DNA from: Gordius sp. MW1
Taxonomy: Eukaryota > Nematomorpha > Gordioida > Gordea > Gordiidae
Direction of reading: 5' to 3'
Length of the DNA: 64,000 nt
NCBI GenBank assembly: GCA_964036665.1
Contig: OZ038527.1
Coordinates: 3,348,001 to 3,412,000 of the forward strand
Shown piece by piece: positions 45,501 through 54,785 of the stretch (its first letter is position 1; each line of letters opens with the position of its first letter). The notes beneath the pieces were generated by a model. That model saw nothing but the letters and a program-made list of their open reading frames with translations, did no database searches and was not told the origin of the DNA. A program made the position numbers and the translations under genes.

Positions 45501-48500
45501 GTCCCACAAAATTGTCTTATTCCAATCATGTGCAAATAATTTTTTTTATTGAATATGCTCCAGTAGAGTATTTAAAAAAATTAATTTATGTAATTTTATT
45601 TAAAATAAGGATATCAATTAGTCGAGTAGACTCCACTTTTTTGTGAGTCTTAAACATGTATAAATTTATATATAGCACAGCATCATCAATGCATTATTAA
45701 CTTTTTTATGGTATGGTTTTCTAATATTGCTCTCTCTTACTATCCGTGCAACTTTTCGGATGGTCAAAGAAGAATTTGCTAAAAATACACTAAAATATAA
45801 AACATACATTTATGCAATTGTAATATTTTTTTTGTGCAAAAATTGCATAAAATATGTGGCGTGTGTATAAACACTCTTTAGCCTTAGTTAAAGCATGAGT
45901 GGGGCAGCTGTTTAAATAGGAAGAGAATAAATGGGCTTATGCCATAATCCTCTCCTTCAAACTATTCCCCTATTATGTGTTTTCTTAATTAAACCCATTC
46001 TTCTGACCACTTTGCCGTGCCTATAGGCCAGATTGTGTCTGCTTTAAAAAAACCCCTTCCCCCAATCTATTGTAATGAATAAGGAATTAAATCTAAGATG
46101 GACACAAGGTGTTTTTGAAAATTTCATGATAAATATAACTTTTAGTTATAAGTTCAAATAAATATTAACTTATAAATTTAGTGTTAATATGTAATTTTGT
46201 TAAGCTGCTATCTGTAGGTCTCCTTAGTCCTTATCGCCAAATTGTTCTTTCTTCATTAAGATTAGAGCGACGTGATTTGGTGTCGTTAACCTAGGAGGGT
46301 GCAACGTTGCTAATTGATGTTTCATCGCAAATATTGATTTTGAGCTTGCGTGACAAAAGGATAATCCTCTTCGTTAAACAATCTAAATCAAACACGTTCC
46401 ATTCCATTCTACTCTAAACCCAATCTTATTTTAAACACAATCCTTAAAAAATCGCATACTAATTATGAATGAAAACTGTCTTAGTTGATTTAAACGGATA
46501 TAAGGCCAAGTTCAGCATCAGCTGCAACGATCTTACATCAAGTATGTTTATATAAACTCCCCCTGCCTAATAGAAATTAGAAGTCTCGGTGTTAAGCACG
46601 CGCCGCATGTTTGAAAAGTATTAAATTTCATCAATTTCTCAACAATTCCACCCCAATCATAGACGTGTAATATTAAACGTGGTGGCACAGGAGTTATTAG
46701 CGAATGCGAAACGGTGTAATTTTTCTTCAAACAATTCCATAAACTTAACAGCCATTTCAAATCACACTATATATAAATGAACCTTATGTTAAAATTAAGA
46801 AGCAGCCTTAAGCTTGACGACTTAAAGTTTTATCAGCTTAACTATAATTTTGAAGGTGTGCTTATTATTATTTTATTGCCTAAAAAAACAATGATTTTGA
46901 TTCGTTTGACGCTTTAGTGTTTAAGATGATCTCGTTATTTATTAATTTAAAAGGCAAGCTTTAACATGTCATGTGGTTTGGTGTGCTGTAGTGTTTAACA
47001 TTGAAACGTTAATAAATTCAACAATCCCATTAATCTCAATTCTATTCTTTATGTTTAAACATATTCTAGAGTTATATAATTTTATTTTGAACTTTTAAAT
47101 TTAAAGAGAGCAAGACTTTCATATATTTTATGATATAACAGTAAGTACTATTTTCCAAATAAGCAATTAAATTTAAATTTAAGATTGTTTCACCTTGAGT
47201 AAATTTGGTACGAAACAATTTTCCAACAAATGAGTAGAACACTTTGTAATTATGAATCCTTAAATACTTATAGGTAAAAACTTATTATATATTTACTCCC
47301 TCACACATTTAGAGATTATTTAAATCTTTCTCAATGAGGGTTTAACCAGTCCGGCTCCTCTTTAATCCAAATCATGGCTATCCTCGTGGTTTTCAGTTTT
47401 TTATATTTTCCTATTAATTTTTTCAACTTCCTAGGTTTCTAAATATTAATCCGTTCAAACACTTTCCATATGCTGATGAAATTTTTTATAAAGAAACAAT
47501 TATCAATTTATGGTGATTTCTATAAAAATTTTATCTATTATGTTTGCACATCATTTAAACTAATGTATTTATCATTTAGAATAAACTCTTGTATAAAGAA
47601 GTTGAAATGATAAAAGCTAAGGTTTTAAACAAAAATGATTTATAATGGATAAAGTCTTCCATTTAATCATCAGGATGATAAAATAATACAAATAATCTAC
47701 TTGCAATATTATTTATATACAATGAAAAAGATGTTTATCAATCATATTTTTAATTAAAATTTCTGTTTATTAAGCCAACCCAAAATTCAGAAAATTGATT
47801 CGCTTATCTATCGCTAACCCCAAATTCATGCGCGTTTTACATGACAATACACTCGTACTCTCCTGTCAAATAAACAATCGTAAAGCAACGGCTAAGGTGA
47901 AGTGGTACAGAAATGGGCGCAAGCTAGTCCCTTTTCCGATCGGGACAAATAACCAAATTATGAAAATTGTTCAAGAAAAGTAATGTTCAATAGGCTTATA
48001 AGGAATAACATATATTTTGCATTTACTTAAATTATTTGCTAGATATACTAATTATTGTCGTTAATTTATTAGAAATGTCTCCACCCTTCGTATATATCAC
48101 GTAAAGTTAAAAAACTCAGGTATATATCAATGTCGAACGCGAACTTTTTGCGGTCATAATATTGCTTCTTCAAACATCAGCGTCGAAATTTATCGCAGAG
48201 GTAAATATTGATCTCTTAAATATTTTAGAGCTTATTAATTTTTTAAAAAATTATTATGTTCCATAGCGAAATACAAAGACACCTATCAATCGTTCCTTGA
48301 CTCCGATGCCTTCAAACATCACGACAGGAGTAATTTTGGCTTTATATTTTTTAACATTTTAAATTCATTAGTCATTGGTGCCGAGATAAATAAGCCTAAC
48401 AACCTCAACTGCCAATACAATTTGTGCGCCAATGGTGGCACATGTGTAAAATCAGAAGGTGGACACAAATGCGAGTAAGTAAAGGTTTTATCTTACAACT

Positions 48501-48610
48501 ACCTAATATATTTGATAAAAAATTTCATTTAAAAATGTGTTTAATAATTTTGCAGATGTACGCAAGATTTTTTGGGTGATTATTGCCAATACGAAACGAA
48601 AGTCCATTGA
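39565..48610 (+). CDS. vn: Vein/neuregulin-like secreted protein with Ig and EGF domains, five exons
   Basis: Likely a growth-factor ligand acting on an EGF-receptor-type kinase. Exons are 39565-41263, 47775-47979, 48073-48200, 48267-48474 and 48556-48610. Phases agree throughout and total 2295 nt (764 residues). Exon 1 has a hydrophobic segment at residues 66-84 (VVDICLISIMCAIINV), a furin-like basic cluster NKRDRKRRRYF near 149-159, and a long Asn/Thr/Pro-rich middle. Exons 2-3 form an Ig domain: LVLSC, KVKWYRNGRK, SGIYQCR. Exons 4-5 form one EGF domain with six cysteines (CQYNLCANGGTC ... KCECTQDFLGDYC), followed by a short tail and stop. There is no transmembrane segment after the EGF, as in Vein. 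The 65 residues before the hydrophobic segment are unusually long. The architecture is clear; the Vein name is inference, and further exons in the 6.5 kb intron 1 are possible. Confidence 0.82.
43268..43410 (-). mobile_element. Helentron-like element tail
   Basis: Read on the minus strand, it has the tail GCATAAGTC-like segment, a short GGACAATGGACAACC tract, AAAAGCGAGCCC and the terminal palindrome (AATTGCATAGCAATTAAT). It matches the 3' part of 59211-59910. The core repeats are absent. Confidence 0.55.
43461..43577. mobile_element. MITE fragment (right two-thirds)
   Basis: The AT core AAATTTATAAAATTATGGCT, the TTGCCCCTCCCTAAATCATT block and the end AATTCCAATGCTGGCTTCTCCCAT, given here as AATTCCAATGCTGG and CTTCTCCCAT, match the family. 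The left TIR is gone. Confidence 0.65.
44777..44816 (+). CDS. Possible short alternative first exon
   Basis: ATG at 44777 encodes MAFRDSLSTMAKL and one extra base before a donor (CTAG|GTAAGG). It ends in phase 1, the phase needed by exon 2 of the Vein-like gene at 47775. Spliced that way it would give an Ig-EGF protein without the long N-terminal region or signal. This rests only on phase and a good donor. Confidence 0.2.
44974..45064. mobile_element. Short MITE, GTTTTGGATT subfamily
   Basis: CACCGGCATAGCCAGG start, TTTTGGATTGGGGG, a GGGGGGGCCGCCCC block and CTGAATACGCCCATAT end. Both termini carry substitutions. Confidence 0.6.
48330..48371 (+). other. Possible 42-nt in-frame intron within exon 4 of the Vein-like gene
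   Basis: The stretch begins GTAATTTTGG, ends ATTCATTAG, is 42 nt (a multiple of three), T-rich and stop-free. Removing it keeps the frame and deletes a hydrophobic insert (FGFIFFNILNSLV) between the Ig and EGF domains. Its size fits the many 31-50 nt introns in this window. Confidence 0.5.
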
Positions 48611-49212
48611 AGCGTGAAGTGTGTTGCTCCTAGCATCAAAATTATAAGTGAAAGAATATCACGCGTGTACCTTCTGCTCAAATAGGCATTTAAAGATTTC
48701 CGATCTAACAGATACCAAGAAGACAAACAATTAATACTCAAATGAGGCACTTATCATTTTTATTATAGCCAAGGCGGTACCATTGTTTATACATGGTCAA
48801 CCATATGTTTTATACTTCCGTTTACAGTACCAACTCGTCTAAAGTGCTAGTGTATTTTTATATTGTGAGTATTATGTAATGGCGTTCCATACACAACTAA
48901 TGTTTGTTTCTATCTCCTTAAATTTTGATTGTGGTAGGACGTAATTCAACTTTTTTTATACGTTAAGCAAGCCACCCGTGCTCGGTGTAAATATTGTGTG
49001 CTACATTTCCAAACATTCTTTAATAAATATTCAATAATCCATGTAAACCTACATATGATACTTGCTAATGAGCCATTATATGTGAAGAATGATATGTAGA
49101 CATTGTTTCAATGTGCGGTATAAAATCGCAATGATGACAAATATTTATAATAAATGAGCTTATAAGCTCAAAGTGATAATGTAAACATGTCAATTCGATA
49201 ATGCTAACTGAG
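48611..49212 (+). other. 3' UTR and flank of the Vein-like gene
   Basis: Non-coding after the stop. AATAAA at 49022-49027 is a plausible polyadenylation signal, giving a 3' UTR of about 0.4 kb. It ends in the target duplication TAACTGAG (49205-49212). Confidence 0.5.
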
Positions 49213-50520
49213 CATTGGCGTATACAAGGGTATGATTTAAGGTTGTAACAATACCCATGAGTTTCAAATAATAAAATTTTTATATTGTATTTGCACACAA
49301 ATATTACTGATAATTATAATTTATAAATTATTTTGGAAGTGTTATTAAGTTTTTCGTTGCTTTTTCTATTTTTATATGTTCAAAATTTATAAATTTTATT
49401 CGAAATTTAAATTTTAGATAAATAGCTCCCATCACATCCAATTTCCGAAATTTTAATATGAAACGCCAACAATATCCTTCCATTTATAACTACTTCCCTA
49501 AAAAAATTAACTTTTCCAACGAGAAAAGTAGCAGTCAGGGTAATTTACAAATTATTATAATTCACTCTAGATCCTAATTTAATTTAGAAAATGTTAGTAC
49601 TAGTACTAATTCAGTAGGAGAAGAAGAGGAACATAGAGATCAGGATCAGGGTGATAAATTATATAATAAGCTAAATATAGATTCTAGAATCTATTTCCAT
49701 AGAAAAAGATTGTATTAATGCTGTAAGACTAAGAATACAAGAAAAAGATCAAGGTAGTTTACTCTTTCTTCAAACTCACTCTCTAGAATCTTTTTTAGAA
49801 AATAATCAAACACTAGTAGATACAGCCAGTGTGAAGTCTAAAATAGATATTAGTGAGGATAACATTCAAAATATATTAAATCTATACTTTTAGATGACCA
49901 TGACATAGGCAATTATATTTACTCAAATTTGATTGGGGTGGAGAAATTTAGAGTTTTTAAATTAATCTGGCAACCGGGGGAAAGCTTTGAGTTCCCCAAA
50001 GGTGGAACTCGTAATTTAAAATTTCAATATCAGTGGTTTAAACAATGGCCATGGTTATGTTACTCCAAAAAGCTTGGAGGAGCTTTTTGTAAGTATTGTG
50101 TACTTGCAGGGAAAGTTACGGGTGGAAAAGGCTCTCAAAATTTAAATAGTTTAACTGTAAATGCTTATACCAGGTTAGATAAATTGCTAGTTTTTAAATC
50201 ACAGTTTGTGCTTTTACAGGTTCCAAAATGCAAAACAAACATTTAACATACATTCACAAAATAATTATCATTTGCATGCAGTTGACATTATCAACTCGCT
50301 TGAAGATATTTATATTAACAAAAAACAGGCAATTGACCTGGTTATTTTAAATGAAAAAAAATTCTATTACGAAAAAACAAGGGAAGCATTATATACTATA
50401 AAGGATGCTATAGTGTTCTGTGGCAGGCAAGGAATTGCTTTGAGAGGTATTTCAATCTAAATGTTTAGTATAGGCTCTTTTTCTAACACTACCCATGATT
50501 AAATCCTAGATACGCCTATG
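49213..50520 (+). mobile_element. Internally deleted copy of the 30.5 kb hAT transposon, perfect TSD
   Basis: Starts CATTGGCGTATACAAGG, ends TAGATACGCCTATG, flanked by perfect TAACTGAG octamers (49205-49212, 50521-50528). It is nearly identical to 30518-31792, then jumps at a T-run (TAGGCTCTTTTT / CTAACACTACCC, near 50482) directly to the last ~40 bp of the element. The catalytic and hATC exons are lost. Exons 1-6 remain with small lesions, including a 2-nt loss in exon 2. It can only move if another copy supplies transposase. Confidence 0.92.
49884..50460 (+). pseudogene. Transposase exons 5-6 in the deleted hAT copy
   Basis: Corresponds to exons 5 and 6 of the 30762-33593 gene (TTF zinc finger and following segment), with a 46-nt intron between them in place of 47 nt. 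Differences include Met to Val (GMEKF to GVEKF) and Cys to Gly (PKCGTR to PKGGTR). The frame ends in the next intron sequence because all downstream exons are deleted. Confidence 0.85.
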
Positions 50521-50528
50521 TAACTGAG

Positions 50529-51557
50529 TGAATTTAAATCTAAAATTTTTATTAACAAAAGTACTAAACTAAAAGCCTATATATCTATATATATTAAAAA
50601 ACGAAATTGGATATTTAACTTGATTGCTACATTTATTTGAAATTCATTGATCAAACTTCTACAAAATCCCATTTCAAATCAATGACTATGCCTAACAATA
50701 ATCTACTTCAGAAATAAGCCTCCTTCTCAACGAAGTGCCGTGCATCTACCACTAGTGAATGCGACATATATACGCAATAGTACATGCCTAAACGAAGGCG
50801 ATTAAGAAATTTAGTTTCGGTTTGAACTTTGAATTAGAATATCATGGACACGGCGCAAATGCTAAAAAAGCAGTATACTCAGTGCCTGCCAACAAGAGAC
50901 GAAAATGGAAATGAAGACCAATCGTTAGGAGAGGAATTCAAACTGTTTTATACTAAGTCACTAAATCATATAAACTGGGTCGGTGTCTGGCTTAGCGAAT
51001 GGTACATGTACAAGGTAGTATAACTCATAAGTCTTTAGAGATATATTTGAGTAAAGCCTGCAGATCAGGGGGACATTCTGATGTATGCACGTGCCCCACG
51101 CATTTATATATGGTAATTAAAGATAACTTTTTATTGAATCAGGACAAGGAAATCAAGGAATAAGATAAGAGGTGATTTTGGGAGCAGATTTGAAGGGCCA
51201 TGTGAAATAGCGTCACGCTTAACAGATCATGGCTAAAGGAACAAGGAAGGAAGCTTCCATAAGTGCTTCACCACCTATATTTATGAGCGGGAAGATCATA
51301 TCATAACACGCAGAAGTGCACAGCATTAAGTTGAAGTGACGCCCTCAATTATCTTACCCATATGATTTAAGTAGGGGTAAAAACTAAAATTAATTGGAAA
51401 TAGATGGCGCCTTAGTACGAAGGAATCGGGACCAAATGATTTTTCCCCGAAGAAGAAAATTATATGAGCCTACGATTATATTTAAATGCTAAAAGGAAGC
51501 GTTGACAGACAAACTCCACACTATTGGGTAACTAAAGGTTTGATCAAGAGGTAAACG
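50529..51557. other. Mostly unassigned; one candidate short exon
   Basis: Contains the small open frame at 50844-51023 (separate entry). 51060-51330 is less AT-rich but no continuous frame or family is recognised. Confidence 0.4.
50844..51023 (+). CDS. Unidentified short open frame or exon
   Basis: ATG at 50844 opens a 59-codon frame starting MDTAQMLKKQYTQCLPTRDE and ending ...SEWYMYKVV, stop at 51021-51023. Its balanced composition looks coding. A donor GTAGTA occurs just before the stop, so it could be a first exon. The family is not recognised. Confidence 0.3.
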   Translation: MDTAQMLKKQYTQCLPTRDENGNEDQSLGEEFKLFYTKSLNHINWVGVWLSEWYMYKVV

Positions 51558-52219
51558 AGGTAGAGATGCGGAAAACCGAGAAAAATTTCGGAGACGAGAC
51601 TTTGAAAAAAGTCGAGATCGAGACGAGAATATTGATGTCGAGACGAGATACGAGATTTTCTCGGCCAGATCTTGACTTTTCATTGATCGTTAGATTTTAA
51701 TAAATTATTGTGTAATTTAATTTGCATGATGTACATTTATGGTATTAAGTGTAAATCAATATGTATAAAATATATTTGATATTAAAAAAAATTCTAAGTA
51801 TAGTAAATAAAATATTTTTGCAAAAATTTAAAATTTGGCAATCATTTACCTAAGTATGGTTGACCCTTAGAGTATGTTAATAATTTTATAATATATTTAT
51901 CACACATTTTTATCCATAGCATTATTAAATATTACAACATTTTAGGCTTAGAATGAGTTCCGATCCGATGGAATAGTAAATATTACTAAAGCAAATTTGA
52001 ATTTCGCAGTTACACATCCTGCATGATGCGGTAATTATAAATTGGAGGTCAATTAGTTTATCTTTATAGTTAAACAAGTTAAGCTAAGGTGGCTCGAGAT
52101 TTTTGAGCACCCGCCTAACGATTCTAAAAGTACGATAGAGTATTTAATGACACCATAATAGAATTAATCTTAAATCATGAGTCTCCTAGAAGTTTTTATG
52201 CTTCAGTTAATAGTACACC

Positions 52220-52246
52220 CATGGGCTTAGCCAGGTTTTGGATTAG
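52220..52246. mobile_element. MITE left-end fragment
   Basis: CATGGGCTTAGCCAGG followed by TTTTGGATTA matches the GTTTTGGATT subfamily left end. The rest is absent. Confidence 0.5.
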
Positions 52247-52516
52247 CATTAAAAGTCTCGCACTTTGTGGTTTATAACGCAATAGTAAACACAAGAAACA
52301 CTATGGGCTATAATTTATGATGGTAATATCAATGGATTAAACGTTTGCCTTAAATATGTTAAGGTATACTTTAAAGCTTTAGCCAGGGTTAATAAAGGGT
52401 TTTAATTTGCTCAATTATGCAACTAGGTCAACTATAAGCGAACTTATAATTTTCTAAGTCTATTTATAGTTGACAAACACAGTGAATTGGATACAAATGT
52501 TATAATTTGCTAGAAC

Positions 52517-52600
52517 ATAAAATTTAATTAATTGCTATGCAATTTATGGGCTCGTTTTTTGTTGTCCGTCCGTCCGTCCGTTGTCCGTCCGTCCGTTACC
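52517..52600 (-). mobile_element. Helentron-like tail with expanded GTCC tract
   Basis: ATTAATTGCTATGCAATT, then GGGCTCGTTTTTTGTTGTCC and repeated GTCCGTCC units: the reverse-strand version of the 59.9 kb element end, with an expanded tetranucleotide tract. Confidence 0.6.
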
Positions 52601-52629
52601 CTCCCTATCTATTTGCATTAGGTATATTA

Positions 52630-52770
52630 GGTTATCGCTTTTTTAAATTAATGCATGAGAAAGAGGTGCCACACCCCTCATCTCTATCTCCCTCGCTGTG
52701 TTATTTTTTGAATTAATGCATAAGAGGTGCCCCACCCCTCATCTCTATCTCCCTAGGTGTGTTATATATA
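52630..52770. repeat. Two imperfect ~70-bp tandem units
   Basis: Each unit has AATTAATGCAT, AGAGGTGCC, ACCCCTCATCTCTATCTCCC and GTGTGTTAT-like parts, the two copies differing by small indels. Confidence 0.75.
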
Positions 52771-52784
52771 AGATTTGTTAAATT

Positions 52785-53033
52785 ATCTATTATATAATAA
52801 ACATAAATAAAAGTTGTTTACTTTTAATTGCTATGCAATTTAACTAGTTATATAATAAACATAAATAAAAGTTGTTTACTTTTAATTGCTATGCAATTTA
52901 ACTAGTTTTTGTTATATAATAAACATAGATAAAAGTTGTTTACTTTTAATGCTATGCAATTTAACTAGTTATATAATAAACATGAATAAAAGTTGTTTAC
53001 TTTTTAATTGCTATGCAATTTAACTAGTTTTGG
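52785..53033. repeat. Tandem array of ~60-bp units carrying the Helentron-like palindrome
   Basis: About four copies of a unit made of ATATAATAAACATAAATAAA, AGTTGTTTACTTTT, AATTGCTATGCAATTT and AACTAGTT. A fifth isolated copy lies at 53258-53330, inside the next array. Each unit contains the AATTGC(T)ATGCAATT terminal palindrome of the dispersed element family. Confidence 0.85.
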
Positions 53034-53049
53034 GGTTAGAATCCCGGAG

Positions 53050-54020
53050 TTTTTTTGACTCTTATGATTGTTCTTGTTACTATCATTGATAATAAGAATT
53101 TTTGGCCGTCCGCTGGCTGCTGACCAATGAAAAAAATGACCATTGGCCAAAATGTGAATCGAAATTATTTTTTTCGTTTTTTTTTGACTATTATGATTGT
53201 TCCTGTTTCTACCATTGCTTTTATGACTTTTTGGCCGTCCGCTGGCTGCTGACCAATGTTATATAATAAACATAAATAAAAGTTGTTTACTTCTAATTGC
53301 TATGCAATTTAACTAGTTTTTGGGTTAGAATCCCGGAGTTTTTTTGACTCTTATGATTGTTCTTGTTACTATCATTGATAATAAGATTTTGGCCGTCCGT
53401 TGGCTGCTGACCAATGAAAAATATACCATTGGCCAAAATGTGAATCCGAGTTTATTTTTTCGTTTTTTTTTTGACTATTATGATTGTTCTTGTTACTACC
53501 ATTGCTATTATGACTTTTTGGCCGTCCGCTGGCTCCTGACCGATGGAAAAAATGACCATTGGCCAAAATGTGAATCGAAATTATTTTTTTCGTTTTTTTT
53601 GACTATTATGATTGTTCCTGTTCCTACCATTGTTATTATGACTTTTTGGCCGTCCGCTGGCTGCTGACCAATGGAATAAAATGACCATTGGCCAAAATGT
53701 GATTCGAAAACTTTTTTTTCGTTTTTTTTGACTATTATGAATTTATATCCACTTTTACCGTGTCCTGGCTGCTGACCAATGGAAAAAATGACCATTGGCC
53801 AAAATGTGATTCGAAAATTTTTTTTCCGTTTTTTTACTCTTATGAATTTATATCCACTTTTACCGTGTGCTGGCTGCTGACCAATGGAAAAAAATGACCA
53901 TTGGCCAAAGTGAGCATCAAAATTTTTTTTTCCGTTTTTTTTGGCTATCATTGACTTATAGAGTATCTGTTGGTACTGACCAATAGAGAAAAAGTGACCA
54001 TTGGCCAAATTTTTGATTTT
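53050..54020. repeat. Minisatellite array of ~105-130-bp units
   Basis: About seven to eight units, each with a T-run, GACTATTATGATTGTTC-like text, GGCCGTCCGCTGGCTGCTG and the inverted pair CCAATGG ... CCATTGG (CTGACCAATGGAAAAAATGA then CCATTGGCC). Units shorten and diverge towards the right. Long minus-strand open frames in this array are products of the repeat and are not called as genes. Confidence 0.88.
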
Positions 54021-54689
54021 TTTAATTAAAAATTGTTCAAATTCAACAAAAAATTTCTCCCAACAATTCTGCAAATTCTTAACATTGTGTTGTTTTATAA
54101 TATAATGTTTGTTAGACCCATAATCACTAAAGGCCATAAAAACTAATGTAATACGCAACTAGATGCAAACACTAAATCTAACCCTAACCCTTGCCTATAT
54201 TACATTTTGCCTTTATTACATTTTGCCTATAATGGAAAATTTGTATAAATAATTAATTAATCATTAGGCATTTAATACCCCCCTATAGGCATTCTCGCCC
54301 CTTCCCACCTTTCTCGCCCATAAATTGCATAGCAAATATGATACATTTATACGAAGTACAGATGAGTCGTCCCCCCTTCCCTTCCCCTCTTCCCTTCCCT
54401 TCTCCCCCTTCCCACGAGGGCCGAAGGCCCGAGTTTTCTATACTCAAAGATTTATAGTTTTTTAGACTGCACTTTCCATAGAAAATGTTATCTTTATGAA
54501 TTAATTCATATCTACCTATCTATTGTCAATGAGATGTCATTTCCCGATATATGTTTAAAAAGTTTGTCTATTAAAGTTTTTTAAAAATATAAAAGTTTGC
54601 CATTTGAATTTTTTAACACTTAATTAATATTTTTAATAAAACAGAAGAAATTTTTATTCCTTATATACTTTTTTTTAAAAAAATTCAGA
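54021..54689. other. Non-coding; pyrimidine tract and small hairpin
   Basis: A Helentron-like palindrome half (ATAAATTGCATAGCAAATAT) at about 54320, a CCCTTCCCTTCCC-type tract at 54370-54412 and the hairpin GGGCCGAAGGCCC at 54419-54431. No gene seen. Confidence 0.5.
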
Positions 54690-54785
54690 CTAGACCGAGA
54701 TTTTATTGATTGAGACGAGATGGAGATTTTCCCGAGACGAGACGATATTTTGTTGTCGAGACCGAGACGAGATTGAAACACTAAA

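Larger units (their letters stand above)
41264..47774 (+). other. Intron 1 of the Vein-like gene (6.5 kb)
   Basis: Donor GTAAGT at 41264. The acceptor TTTATTAAG at 47774 was chosen because it alone gives the phase needed by the Ig frame. It contains a reverse-oriented Helentron-like tail (43268-43410), two MITE fragments (43461-43577, 44974-45064) and one candidate short exon (44777-44816). Less AT-rich blocks at 43870-44090 and 46500-46760 may be regulatory, but nothing specific is recognisable. Confidence 0.6.
51558..54785. mobile_element. Possible large element with GAGACGAG-repeat ends enclosing tandem arrays
   Basis: 51558-51670 and 54690-54780 both carry repeated GAGACGAGA words (e.g. 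GTCGAGATCGAGACGAG; GTCGAGACCGAGACGAG) in the same orientation. This matches the end design of the other GC-repeat elements in this window. Clear TIRs and a target duplication were not found. The interior contains the Helentron-like tail and the satellite arrays. Confidence 0.4.

Noticed and set aside
52785..54020. Regular repeats considered as a CRISPR array
   Set aside because: Units are contiguous without unique spacers, and the genome is clearly animal nuclear.
53508..54158. A 216-codon open frame on the minus strand
   Set aside because: It is a read-through of the ~120-bp minisatellite: the same peptide words recur with each unit, so it is a repeat artefact.
54173..54195. CTAACCCTAACCC resembling telomeric repeat
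   Set aside because: Only two units long; no array.
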